From assembly GCA_947650285.1 (NCBI GenBank), contig CANTFL010000483.1, positions 124,001-188,000 of the forward strand: a stretch of 64,000 nt of DNA, given 5' to 3'. The notes under the pieces are model-generated. The model was given only the letters and a program-made list of their open reading frames with translations. It was not told the DNA's origin and ran no database searches. The position numbers and the translations under genes are program-made. This DNA comes from Hyaloperonospora brassicae (taxonomy: Eukaryota; Oomycota; Peronosporomycetes; Peronosporales; Peronosporaceae). Shown here piece by piece: positions 15,084 through 27,295 of the stretch. Each line of letters starts with the position of its first letter. The first letter of the stretch is position 1.

Positions 15084-15215
15084 CAACACGATATCTCAAA
15101 TTCAACACGAGCTCGTGATTCGAATACGAGATCGTGATCCCAACACGAGATTTGATATCCATGCGAGATCGCAATCTTAACAGTAGATTGTTATCCCAAC
15201 ACTAGATCACGAGTC
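15084..15215. repeat. 19-bp tandem array in the U3 of the element A 5' LTR
   Basis: There are seven units starting at 15,084, 15,103, 15,122, 15,141, 15,160, 15,179 and 15,197. The consensus is close to CAACACGAGATCGTGATCC. Several units are themselves near-palindromic (CACGAG...CTCGTG, GATC centres). The same array, also 132 bp, is at 42,727-42,858 in the partner LTR. The U3 position suggests promoter or enhancer motifs, which is an inference. Confidence 0.8.
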
Positions 15216-15447
15216 TGAAGCTAGTTGCGTACAATTCGGATGTGGACCACGCCAAGGTTCAAGAGAGGGAGTACCAGATGTTGGTCATAAAGGTACAAGA
15301 GTACGATCTTCTGGAAAGGAAGACGCGTGGTTTCATATGTCTGTGATACAGACAGGCATAGTGACGTGGTGATTGTTTTTTTCTCAATCGGTTAACATTA
15401 ATGGCGTCCATTTATTTAACATTGAAAAGAGATTGATTTCCTCCATC

Positions 15448-15906
15448 TTGAATGCAGCAAATTTCTAACTTCAGCAGCTCTGCATTGCTTCGAATAATTC
15501 ATGTCTTGACTGCTTTTGTATGAATTATCGCAGATAGACAAAGCAAAAAAAACCACTTCGGCAACCCCTGACAGTTCTTCGTATCCTTTTCAGCGGACAA
15601 GAAGCTCTAGCTGCTATCTTCCGTATGTCGTCTTCTAATCATTACTGCTCTCTCAATATTTTTCATGGGTCGTATCTACCTTCAAGCTTCTCGCGCCCAA
15701 AATATTCTGGCTCATAACATTTGTCGAAGTCAACGCGGTCCGCTTGGTCCATCGTCATCGAAGATATAGGAACTTCTTGACTTTCTTGAGCTCGAAAATA
15801 TGCGCAATCGGAATAAATTGTACTCTATATTGCTATTCACTAGCCGAAAGGGGAAAATCTCTGTCAGTTTCAGTAAGCGTAGCGGTCCATACCAAAAGTG
15901 AGCGAA
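15448..15906. other. Insertion of about 460 bp inside the 5' LTR of element A
   Basis: The partner LTR (around 43,090) runs straight through where this copy has about 460 extra bases. Both junctions carry CATC followed by a T/G-rich stretch (CATC at 15,444-15,447 and at 15,907-15,910), so a short target duplication is possible. I see no TG...CA ends, no clear terminal inverted repeat and no coding motif. The type of inserted element is unknown. Confidence 0.4.
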
Positions 15907-16410
15907 CATCCGGTTTGAGTTAGTGGCCACCTATCTTCAGGATCGTTGCATGATAAAATAAATTGTTGACCTCTGTATCTTTTGACCAGGTATCAAGGGC
16001 TATCTAAGCAAAACTTTAACTACATTTCAGAGCCGCAAACAAGTAAAAGCACTGGATGCAAGATCGCGAGGCGGTCCTACTGGTCAGAATGCACGCAGGT
16101 CAAGCATTACCGTTGAAAAAAGCGATCTGAACCAGATCGGGGCAACTCAAACAAAGACCCAACCACAATATACGCTATCCGGTGAATGTTTACACTCGAT
16201 AGTCCCAAGTCAAGTCACGTTCATGTTTGACATTGACTTAACGTGGAAGAGAACAACATGCCGCACCGACGAATACACAAGGTGATCAAAGTTTGCATTA
16301 TGTAATCGAAGTAACCCCTCCTATCGTCGATCGTCCGGGGGTCACTCGAGAGTTGGGATTTTCCCCTAACACGAGCAACCTTCTTTTTATATTCATATTT
16401 CAAGCAGCTC

Positions 16411-19400
16411 AAGAACTAGGGGCATGAGGCGATCAGACGATAAACCTACTTGCTGCACCGCTAATTCATCCCTGCATTATTAAAAGTCCAAGGGTTTGTC
16501 CTTTTAGGCCTCACTTACATCGTATTTGTAGTATTGATTGTTATTATGTCTCATATTAATAGATCGTACCGTGGTAATATAATTACTCCTAAAAGTAGTT
16601 ATTTGTCAATATTGACTCGCACGCGTTTTTTTTAAATATAAAATTTGATTTAAAGCATGATATGCATGATACCACATCGTACTAATGGTGTTTCATCGTT
16701 GACTTCGTATCTTCACCCTATTCCATCCGTGATTCATCGAAAAACAATTAACGGCGGATTCTTGACAAAATTACTTTTTACCTCAAACTATGATTGGTAA
16801 TTTTTGTTAGTAAGTGTTGTTGCGGCGACATGTGCAGGATTTAAATTGTATATTAGCACTAGCTGTATTGTTCTTTGACAGAGTATATTGTGGGCTATTT
16901 AACGAAACGACAGAGGAATAGTCTGACTCAGTCGTTTAGGAATTGGTAATCGAATCGGCTGAGTGCGATTTCGAGTCTCACCGTTTGCACGTTCATTGTG
17001 ACTGACACTTACGAACTGGTGTACGAGGCTAACCAGAAATGCAAAACTTTCGCATTTACGTGACCCATAACCACGCAATCGTGTTTCATTCTGCATATGA
17101 CAAATCAGAGTATATACCAAAGCTACATTACGAGACTTAATTACCCAGTGATAGTTTAAACAAAAAGCTAGGGAGAAAGGTCATGAATTCGGTGGCTGAG
17201 AGTCACCGGCTTCTATTATCCATTCTGTTTTGGAGATAAGGACAATCTAAATACAACTCACTTTCCATTTCCATCCCCGGCCGTATAATGTCTTCTTCTC
17301 ATGACATCTTAATAACCTAGTTATACTCACACTTTATTTTGATGATCGAAAACAACACATTTTGATGTGAAATCTCATGTTTTTGATATTCACGCGATGT
17401 TTAGCTAATAATGCTGCGATCGCGGCTGCACGAATGCGTACATATGGCCAGAGAGGTTTTGACGGCTACGCAGCATGAAAAACTTGTCTTGCTTCTGCGA
17501 CTATGCCGTCTGCAACTTCATCTGTTGTTAGTGCACGTGTTTATGTACGTGCAGTCAATAAGCTTGATCGATTTTCTGCGGATAGAAGTTCATGGCGCGA
17601 TACGATGCTGGGATACAACTCATCAGCTTGATCGACTTGAATCGTGTATTTGTTTGAGTTCACTTGACCTTCTCGCTAATATTACTCTGCTGCAAGAAAG
17701 ACGACGTCGAATACTGCTAATGAATACCGACTGGTAAATGATTTACGTTGTAGATAAGTTTTTCCGAACGGCGAAATAGACGGCTACCCGGAAGGATCGA
17801 AATCACTAAACTTGCAAGTGTCTAAGTCCTATGAAAAATTAAAAAATAACCTATATTGTCGGGGGACTGGGTCTAGTCCACATGACAGGCTGATCAATGT
17901 AGTACGGGTAGCGGAAATCTAAAATATTTGTTTGGCACCCCACAGGATGAGCGATAACATTATCATAGGGCTTCACATCTACGATTTAGAAAAAGATGTA
18001 ATAAGGACTGTGTATGGAGCACGATCACGAAATCGTGACTGAAAAAAGACAACTATTTCCCACTATATTTAAGTGGGTATTAATAAACTGTGCTGAATAA
18101 TAATGCTAAACAACGTTTATAATTCTATGTACTCGTTAGCCATTTATAATACTACAGCCCCCGTAAGTGCAAAAAGACTACGCTTTAAAGCCACTAATTA
18201 TCGAACTTATGACGAGACAAATTTAAAGTGTCGCGACGTATGTCAAGTGTCATTTAAAATCTCCAAAGTCAATAATTTATAGGGGCCGCATCTCCATCAT
18301 CACGGATGATCGGTCGGTCTCGATCAGCAAGTGTGGTAAGTAATTGTTTTTAAATATATATTTAGTGCGCATTATAATCAATAGAAAAAACTTAATTTGC
18401 AAAGCGTTTTCATCGTAAGCGCGAGTAGACTTCAACATACATCTAGCCTCGAACACATTGTGCCAATAATTTAAAAGGTAGCTCCTTATCTAGAGATAAA
18501 AGAATCTTTTAATCGCTGCTTGTAGTGTTTTCTCTCTCATTTATATATATTCCGTCCGATATAATTAGTGGCGCTTTGTGCTCAAACCTGCTCTGTCTAA
18601 AAGCTATGGTATCTCCGCTAATTTAGGTATCAGACCTAGTGAATCTACACCTCATTCTGTATCGACAAAAGATCTTTCAATGAGAGCTGCGAGATCGATA
18701 TTCAACTTTAGGACCTAATGGGACTAGCGTTCTTATCAGGTCAAAGGATGAGGACCGGCGTCGGTGGAAGTTTCTTTTTCGCAAGGACCAGACGTTCGAA
18801 CTACACGCTTCGACAATATTTTTCAGTATAAGGCTATAGTTTGAAAGCGAATCCAGTACTAAAAAGCGTCGATATATACTAAAAACCGTTGTGTCTGGAT
18901 TCTACAAAAGACTAAATTTCGTCCACTCAAACCGAGTATTACCATTCCTTCGACAATAAGGCGAATACCATATCCATGATCACGAGAGGCTGAAATGTCA
19001 AATGAATCCCCGGGCATGATGTGTATCGGGCATCAACGGGTATCATTAACCGTCTCGGCGATAGATACTAAAGCAAGCAAATGTGCACGTACGTGCTGTA
19101 ATCTGTACACGCTGAATTTTACACGTGCTAGATGTAGCGTGCATTTTATCCACTCAATAGGGCATATTGCGGACGGTCACTCTTTTAATCCCCTACCCTC
19201 CCCCCTTACCAAGGTACCAATGAAGTAATGGACTTAAGGGAAGGTTTGACAACACCCAAGTAGGTATGATCGCCTCTCATGGGTCAAACGACCTTCTTCA
19301 TGGGAGGCATTTGTCTTGTAAATATTAGTACCAAAGAATATTGTTTTTACACCTCTGTCTATGACAAGTCCTGTAAACAGAGCTAAACGCTACACCGATA

Positions 19401-19438
19401 ATCGTAATTGGTGCATATTGGCTAATAATGTGGATTAC
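16411..19438. other. Interior of element A, unrecognisable
   Basis: This stretch lies downstream of the element A 5' LTR, where leader and gag would be expected, but no gag motif can be read. An open frame at 17,411-17,737 (+, 108 codons) is leucine-rich. Read on the other strand it could be a decayed coiled coil, but it is too weak to call. Nothing else was recognised. Confidence 0.4.
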
Positions 19439-19439
19439 A

Positions 19440-19610
19440 TTTTTTTGTGATACACAGAACCCCTATGCCTAACCACAACCCCTCCTTATATTGTCTATAT
19501 GTATTCTCCCACAGTCATCCACAACTAAGAGACCACGCTGCCCCTCGCTTTGTCACTTTCCCCCCATTACCACAAGAAACACCCCCTACTTCCCCCTGCT
19601 AGGCGTTATA
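19440..19610. other. C-rich, G-poor strand-asymmetric tract
   Basis: The + strand here is markedly rich in C and poor in G, with repeated CCCC runs (AACCCC, CACAACCCC, CTTTCCCCCC, ACACCCCC). It sits immediately upstream of the transposase remnant, where a DNA transposon would have its 5' terminal region. Its role is unknown. Confidence 0.5.
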
Positions 19611-19638
19611 CATTTCCGCGAGCTCTAGCATCGATTAG

Positions 19639-21625
19639 GTGATGAACTTAATATACATCGAGGCCGCCGCCTCTCGATCGCCAATTGTAGCGGAGTTTGC
19701 GCGCGGAAAAGCTCGTCATACGACCGGCGATGCTAATCTCGATCCTGCACTAAACAAAAACAGCGATTCCGAAGGCGCTGGCAGGAACGTTGGAGGCATA
19801 GACGGAAGTGATATTGATGGTAGAGCTGTAGAACCAAGCCATGTCACTAATCCGTGCAAGCGCTCGCTGCAGAAAGTTTTGACAATTAGGAAGCGTGAAG
19901 AGGTCATTAAGTAAATGGTCGATGACGCCAACGAAAACGGAAAAAAGGTAAAGGTGTTGTCCTCTCTACAATCAATTAGTTCCCGTCCGAAGTACGTGGC
20001 AAATACTACGTAAATATATATTTATTGAATATTCCATTTCGAGCGATCTCACAGCATATATAAGATGTGTGAATTGCGATTTTATGGTCATAGGCCAATG
20101 AAATGTTCTAGGTGGTGGAAGTCTCGAGCAGATGCCAACGACCTTGGCAATTTTAATACCAAGTCAATGTCAACTGTGATTGGGTTGAATGGTAGGAAGG
20201 TAACAATTAAGGCGGTCGCTGGATGTGGGCCCCAACGCGCTCAATGGGTCGAAACGTTATACGACATCCTTCTCGAAGGGTTCAGCCGATCTAAAGCCAC
20301 TGGAGTCAAGTATTCGATATAACCTCTAGCCATTATCGCTCGTGAAATCATACTTACTCCAACAACATTTTATGTGAAGTTTGGACCCACGTATGTTGGT
20401 ACCGCTGACGACATCAAGGTCATTGACAAGATCAAAACGCGCCGGGTGCAACAGGTTATGGTAAGGGGGGGGACATCAGAAGATAAATATAAGTGTACAG
20501 ATGATCTAGACTTGCGTAGACCTTTCAAGTATCTATTGGAGGAGGGAAATGAGATTGTGATGCGTATGCATAGGAAAGATGTTGTGCAGCCCGTAACAGG
20601 AGGCTCATATTGAGATAAACATCGCTTACAACATGAGTGAGCTGCATCGTAGATCTAAGTCAGGCGAATAGCACGAAGAATTGATCTGTAATATGGTCGA
20701 TACCCACTTCGTCATCAACTTTGACAATGGACGCACGCTTATATTCCGCGCGGACGAGAATGTCAAGTACGCGGACGTTGTCTTGGGTGGCGAAGAAATT
20801 ACAAATGTAGTCCACATAACAGGTGGTGCAAGTTCACGCATTGGGACCCCAATGCTAATCTTTTAAATTGTGAAGTGCAGCTGACCTATCCAAGGGTTGC
20901 GGGATACTGTGCCCGGAGTTGCGTACCGAACTGAGCCAAAAAGGTGGAGTGATAAGATGGAAGTGACATTTCAATTATTCCTTTTAGAAATTAGGAGCAC
21001 AAATGCAAGCTCACGGTTGTCAAATGACTTTTTTTAGGTTTTTTCAACCTGGTTCCGAGAGCGGCGGGTATATAGGGGTGATCCGTACGGGCGAGAGATC
21101 TTCATGTACCTTGACAACTGTGGAGGACACAATGGGTCTGAGAACCTTACCGCAGCGTTGGCGGAGATATAGAGAAAGATGTCTTACTTTCCACCATGCT
21201 CGACACACCTCGTCCAGCCCTGCGACTCTTTTGTAATATCCAAGATAAACGACGAGTGGACGAGGCTGTTGGTAGTGGAGAATATGCGGATTATCAGGGC
21301 CGATGAGTGGTCCAATTATGTGCGGCAAGATGGGGCATAATTAGGTAAGCTGAAGAATCCAGGAAAGTTCTTTTTCTGAAATTGGCTGCAAAAGCAGTCC
21401 AGAAGCTAAATGAGATGCGGGACGTGGCTGGAATTTCGTGTGCACGCAGGGCGATAAATATTGTAGCCTCTCTCTCGACGTCTTGGGACGTTGGCACGAG
21501 AAGCAGCTTTACCAGAGTTACAGCATATAATCTGTAAGTACCGGAGACACTTTGAAGATGTGCCCGTCCCAATTTCTGATGCCGAGCCTGCCCAGATCTT
21601 TGGCACCGATATCATGTCGAAGTAA
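19639..21625 (+). pseudogene. Broken DDE_1-type (CENP-B/pogo-like) transposase
   Basis: Transposases of this family cut and paste a DNA transposon. They have an N-terminal helix-turn-helix part followed by a DDE catalytic core. Readable pieces in order: KRSLQKVLTIRKREEVIK near 19,858; a basic helix-turn-helix-like stretch at 20,065-20,320; the first catalytic block MVDTHFVINFDNGRT, with its Asp at 20,699-20,701; YLDNCGGHNG, with the second Asp at 21,113-21,115; and HLVQPCDSF, with the third Asp at 21,224-21,226. A conserved tail (KLKNPGKFFFL) follows. All three acidic residues survive, but frameshifts and stops at many points (for example 19,912, 20,320 and 21,170) break the frame, so no protein can be made. 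No flanking terminal inverted repeats were found. It lies inside element A and so probably inserted later. Confidence 0.8.
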
Positions 21626-24600
21626 AAAAAAGCCATTTAGCGCGTATAAAAGATTTTTAATAGGCGTTAATCTGTACAGTGCTTACCGTATTTAGTGCCC
21701 GCTCGATCTTAGTGTTGCATGACCTGAAAACTAATTGACGTGTGAATCACACTCACCAATACTCAAAATAGTACAGTGCATTTGTATATCTTGGACTCTT
21801 CAAAATATAATCGTTCTATTAAGGATTTTAAATTTCTTTTATCAGAATTGTTGGCTAAATCCGAATTCAGTATGTCAAAATGTTGCTTTTAATTAAAATA
21901 CAACAAATACACTTTCATTGTCGGACTACGGCAGAGCAAATCATACACAGCCTTATACTCGGCCTTCACCCATGTCTGCACTGCAGGTCGCTCGCATTTC
22001 ACAAACTTAACTACGTGCCACAACAATTTGCGGAGAAACCATCGGGTTAAAAAATTCAAATTCGAGCATTATATATATATCGTACTTGGTATCCACTCCG
22101 ATACCCAGTGATGCAGACACTAATTATGAATTTGCTTCAGAATATGTCACGGACACTAATTTCACCGCACACAAATTAGTGTCGCAATATATTGGGTGTC
22201 ATGGATACTGCATCCAGTACTTAAAAATCAAAGGGTACTCAACATGTATGAGTGTCGCGGACATTAATAATGATGTCTACTGTACAACTGTAGGTAGATG
22301 ATTGGGCTTCGAGATTCGTGTGGGCTCGCAGTACAATTTTCGGAGTTTGCATCACATACACCTTCTCTATGGTTATAAGGTGAATGTTATAGCTATAGGG
22401 TTGAATTGAATGGGAACTTTGGTCGTCACATGCATGCAAGACCATGATGTAATTTACACATTAATTTTGAGCATTCAGAAATAGTGTGATACACACTAGT
22501 AGTCCAAATACATATATAGTGTGGATTCAAATTTATTATGGTACATACTAATACATGTGAGGGCCGGCAATTCGAACAGTTAAAATTTGTGTGGTACACA
22601 CTATTTACGGGTAACGGTGTAGTTATAATTAATAAATCGATTTAAGACAATATAAAGAGTCTACATAATTTAATTAGCGAGCAAGCTCTTCCGGACATCG
22701 ACGTATAATAAGCCTAAACCTATAATTGTGCAATGTTGACGGTAAGGGGGAAATGAGTTTAAGTGTACTAAACGATCCCGTGACATTCTCCTATGGTATT
22801 ATTGCAAGAAAATTGATCGCATGTGTCTAGGCTGTCGGTTTTAAAAATACCGCCAGTCTCCTATAAGACGGATAACCGCTATGATATAGAAGTCTGATTC
22901 GGTCCGGTAAACTGGTCAGCTTGTCGTACGTGCTAGGCAACTAACTAGGGAGGGAGTAGGTTGTGTTATGCCTTGAATAGTTGAAAGCAAATAGTGTTTA
23001 TCCGCTTGGTGATCCAGTCCCAATACTGCAGAACAAGAATACACGAGAGGCTTGCTCGGCGTGGAATTGAATGACAAATGAATATATGACGTTAAACTTT
23101 TTTAATCTTTTGACGCTGTTTTCTTGCATGCAGTCAAATACGTAATCTTTTGTCAAAAGAGCAATATACTTAGACCATTTCCAATATTGTGGCAATATAA
23201 TTGCGTGCTATGTGACAAATGGTTCAATGGCATTAGTCTTGGAAGTACTGTAATTTATTAGCGTGAAACGGTCCTTAGTCCTGGACAAAGACACGACATA
23301 CAATTTCAATTTAGGCATGGCATGGGTGAATTGATCTAAGTTTTGTATCTTCAACACAACGTACAATTTATATATTAGAGCCTCGTGGATGGATGCACTT
23401 GATGCACTCACCTTTTTTGCAGATATAGCGCTACTGGTACGAGCTACTTTTTTATCTAGCCAGTGTACGGAACCTTCTATTTTAAGGCGATTGAAGCAAA
23501 ATATGCAAGGGATAAGTGCAGAGTAAAAATAATTGACTAAAAGTGACAAGGCACGTACTCATTTATGCGGTGCTCATTCGAAAAAGAAAATGTGGGGTGC
23601 TGAAATCATCCTTGGACAAGGACCGAGACATCAGGATCTTTCCTAAACGTATGGTAAAGTATCAAGTATAATTACACCAAATTATGATATGTCGATAGCA
23701 AATCATCGAACACCAGCATATACATCGTTGGCACATTTTATTATCTAAACCCACTCTATCCGCGTAAAGCGGCAAATATCCGTTGGATGAGGTGTAAGCG
23801 TAATGTTAACCTTCTCCGAGAATCGGTAGTGATATCAAAACCCTCATTGGGGATTTTTAAAAGAATGAAAACTACATTTCTTGATACGCCTATACGATCT
23901 GGTGTCTAGACCTTATGAAGGTGTATGGCACTAAAAATATTCGACAGCGTTGTGTTATTGAAGATACTAGGTGCAATCTAATGTTCAATCATATTTTGAA
24001 AAGGATTGTACTCTTCCTACACTTTTGACAAGGTAACATTCCATGTTGATGGTGGTAGGGACCTTTTGAATTATTATATTTCGTTGTTTAGATAGTCAAC
24101 GTCTGATATATACTTAAGTCAGCCCTAAAAAAGATGATAGAGCCGATATAGTGATTATGTGACCTGATGTTGAGCTGAACGCATTCTCGTATTTCGAGAT
24201 TTTGGTCTTCGATCAGGAAAGGGTGTAATACAGTGCACGTAATTTATTTGTGACCCTAAGAGATCCTTTGTAAGCGGTATATATTTGGTTGAATAACTTA
24301 ACAACGAGGTGTCAAAAACTTCCGTTTGAAGAGGCATCATCTTAAATATGGGCGTCATTGACACAACTCGTATCCTGTATTTAAGACCCTACGTAACACA
24401 GCAGTCGAATTCTCCAAAGGAATATAGCATCATGATTGAACGGTTGTTTTGTGTAAACACTTATAGAAGTGATACGTGAATATATGATATTTCGAGCGAT
24501 TTTAACTTTTAGTGTCCAAAAAGAGATGGCAAATGGCGCACTTTTCATTTTTACAGTCAGCTTTATGGTTTTGCAATTCCGATATGAGTTAAATTTCAAA

Positions 24601-26480
24601 AAGATCTTGCAAAAGAACAGAGCGCTGTCTTCAATTTTACCAATATATTTTTTGTAAATTGTCCATTACATTAGTATCGATCGCTTAAGTAGCCATTAAG
24701 AGTCCGCTGACCACATTCAGCACTCATGGGGATGGCTAAAAGAGTGGTTTTGATAACATAAGGGTTTTATGCCTCGGCTATGTTCAATCGTCTTTTGACG
24801 CAATAGTGTAGACCTCATCAGGGTTCTGCATATCCATCCTTGAATGTCATCTCTGTCCATGGTCGTGCATTAGATGATTGGAGCAATGCGGACAGCGAAA
24901 TAATTGCTTATAATCTATTTCCGAGTGTTTTTATTTGATCATTTAAGTGATTTTGCATTTCAAATATTATTTCTTCCTGAAAGAATTTTATTCATACGGG
25001 GTTTTCTCGATAAGCAAGGCTTAAGAGTCGACCCGATCAATGTAAAGCCATTGTTTACCGCAAGATTTGAAGAATAAAAGAGAAGTCACTAATCATCTCG
25101 TCCTTGCCAACTACTACACGTGTTTACTGCAAATTAGTTAGATTTAGATCGGTTTATTTTTCAATTTACGTAAAAAGGACGTGGAATGGGTCAACATTGA
25201 TCCTAAAATGAAGCGTTCAAGTCTCAATTGAACGTAATGTGTTCGCAGATCTTTTCTATGCCAGATCCTGATTAGACAATTAGAATCTATGTGAAGGTTC
25301 TGGATTTACTATATACTGGCTTTATTTACAGTGGATTAAATGATTATGAGAGAGTTCTAGCGTAGATATTTTGCCAGCTGGATTTATCAGTGATGAACTA
25401 ATCAGATCACAACAAAGAGATACTTGCGATGTAGTATGCTTTGTCAAATTTAAATAAAATCTGCTATGCTCCAAGACGTTTGTGATGTGTACCTAACTCG
25501 AGGTATCATGCGGTGTGAATCATTTTCGAAACCTCCTTCAGGGAGTGTCTCGATGTATCTCTTTCTTTGCCGAATATAAATTCGAGATAAATTACGGGGT
25601 AAGCTAGATGCTTTGACTAATGCGCCGTATAGCAGACCTACTATGCGCTTGCTCATGAAACGACTCTGTCGTCTTCATTACGTACTTGGTCCGTGCGGCT
25701 TTTGCGCGAGCTATTTCTGTGTTGCTCTGCTAAATGTCCAAGACGCACGCCATGACGTATCGACATTCTATTGGCCCAGCTTTCATGCGATATTGCACGG
25801 AGATTGATGATATCTCGCGTTTAATGGTTCCTCAAGATGAGGACCTTAAGTGTAGGATCATCTATGAGACATAATTTACTGCGTTAAGTGATTATAGCGG
25901 TTGTTAAAAATCTTAGTTAGTCTACCAATGCTATTGGTAAACCGAATAATATGAATCAATCTGCGCCAATTTGCGCAAGTGTAGAAGTTTTAACCAATGA
26001 AACAATGTGCTCATTCGATTGCGCCAAAAGCAAGTTTACCTGAGGTCGGCTGATGTAGTTAGTCAATGAGAATTTTTTTTGATAAACCACCGAACGAATC
26101 AGATGAAACACGGGTCTCCTCGTCTTTGTTTATTTTTTTAAAATGATGATATACTATGCGGCTGTGCCGGAGCCTCGATCGCTAAGTTACATCTTGGCTT
26201 TGTATCTATCACGCTATTATCTACAAAATTTGCATGTAAAATTTTATATGATGGCGACGCCCACTTCACTAGCGCGTTTTGATTCTACCGTCAAAATGCT
26301 CAAACCTCGATAAGATATGTCATTGTCGACAATCCTCACACAAATCTTGCAACCGAGCGATTGAAACGCGTAAACGGTGACATCTCACTCAGGCTCTGTA
26401 TTTATGCCCATAATATATGGTTTACTATACTGTTTTTCTGAGTTTGTAGGATGACGCCGTACATGCCTATACTAGCGTCG
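21626..26480. other. Unrecognisable AT-rich interior of element A
   Basis: There are no long open frames. The largest, at 23,208-23,549 (-, 113 codons), has no recognisable motif. A cluster of short inverted repeats is listed separately. The rest shows no gene, RNA or repeat that I can support. Confidence 0.45.
22088..22601. repeat. Cluster of short inverted repeats, possible LTR remnant
   Basis: The clearest hairpin is GACACTAATTT (22,152-22,162) facing AAATTAGTGTC (22,173-22,183) across 10 bases, a perfect 11-bp stem. GGTATC (22,088-22,093) faces GATACC (22,100-22,105). Two related palindromes, GTGTGATACACAC (22,484-22,496) and GTGTGGTACACAC (22,589-22,601), resemble the GTGTG...CACAC motifs in the U3 of the window's gypsy LTRs (for example GGTGTGTACCACACATC near 46,652). 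I therefore suspect a decayed LTR here, without being able to define its ends. Confidence 0.4.
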
Positions 26481-26487
26481 GCATATT

Positions 26488-27295
26488 CTATTTAAATGGC
26501 CTGACACAACATCGCTTGTCTTTATAGCTGCCACTACGTGGTCCAGAGCTTGGTGGAGGAGATATGGACGATAGGGTTGTTGGTACCAGCTCTATCGGTG
26601 TTCGATAAACATTGTGGCGAGTTTCTTGCAATGCGATAATGTGTTCTAAAACATGTAGGTGTTGGAACGGCTGAATGCTGATACACATGCAAAATTACAA
26701 TATGATGCTTAACCTGACGTTAAATTGAAAGGTATGAGGTAGGAGACCAAGAATTTCCAAAAGACTCAAACGGACTACAAAGAATTCACTGGATGATGCC
26801 TCGAAGACAAAATATTATTACCGACTTAATTACCTATTTACTTTCACGACCAAATAAAACTTTGCATATACACTATGTCATCCGCAAAAACTACACACAT
26901 ACTCCAAATTTTACCTAGGATTATTCAAGCCATATTCCATTATTCCCTTGTGAGCTTCGAGTAGCTTGCGCCGAAGAAGGTGATTTTTTGCCAGGTATTG
27001 CTTCATCTGCATCACGTTATCCAGCTGAAGAGGGCGATCTTACTACATATTGATGTATTCGCATCAGGACACTTAGCTGTCTCTCCAAACGAAGTTTTTC
27101 CGAATTTAGGACTCGTCGGTGTATTGTATCCGATTTCAATCGTTTCACACGCTCGTAACACATTTCAAAACGTGCGTTAAGTCGATAATCGCTCAATGTA
27201 AATTTTACGGGATGCGTCTGACGTGTCAGTATCCGTTTATAATTCTGGATGTGCAAGAAACTGCCAGTCCGATGTAATGGATAGCATTGATACAC
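26488..27295 (-). pseudogene. Coiled-coil-like coding remnant, possibly an antisense-ORF relic
   Basis: Read on the minus strand from 27,295 downward, the frame shows a charged, heptad-like stretch (RVKRLKSDTIHRRVLNSEKL, continuing with LRLERQLSVLM). After a frame change comes a second such stretch (QLDNVMQMKQYLAKNHLLRRKLLE). Further down, at 26,688-26,488, is a Pro/Ser-rich segment (SSISPPPSSGPRSGS). The order coiled coil then Ser/Pro-rich matches the antisense ORF of element B, but residue-level homology is not clear. It could belong to a separate gypsy copy. The function is unknown. Confidence 0.25.

Larger units (their letters stand above)
14760..16410 (+). repeat. 5' LTR of old gypsy element A
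   Basis: This segment is repeated in the same orientation at about 42,430-43,575. Long stretches align: the core at 15,000-15,225 is about 95% identical to 42,665-42,870, and 15,960-16,400 aligns with 43,130-43,560 at roughly 80%. Near the 3' end it has the block related to CCGGGCGCCAGT that all gypsy LTRs in the window share. The exact ends are blurred by decay, so start and end are estimates. The copy is longer than its partner because of an insertion at about 15,448-15,906. Pol fragments between the two copies, all on the + strand, support reading them as the two LTRs of one element. Confidence 0.7.

Noticed and set aside
17411..17737. 108-codon leucine-rich + strand frame as a membrane protein
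   Set aside because: There is no consistent hydrophobic segment pattern and no homology that I recognise. Reading on the other strand suggests, at best, a decayed coiled coil.
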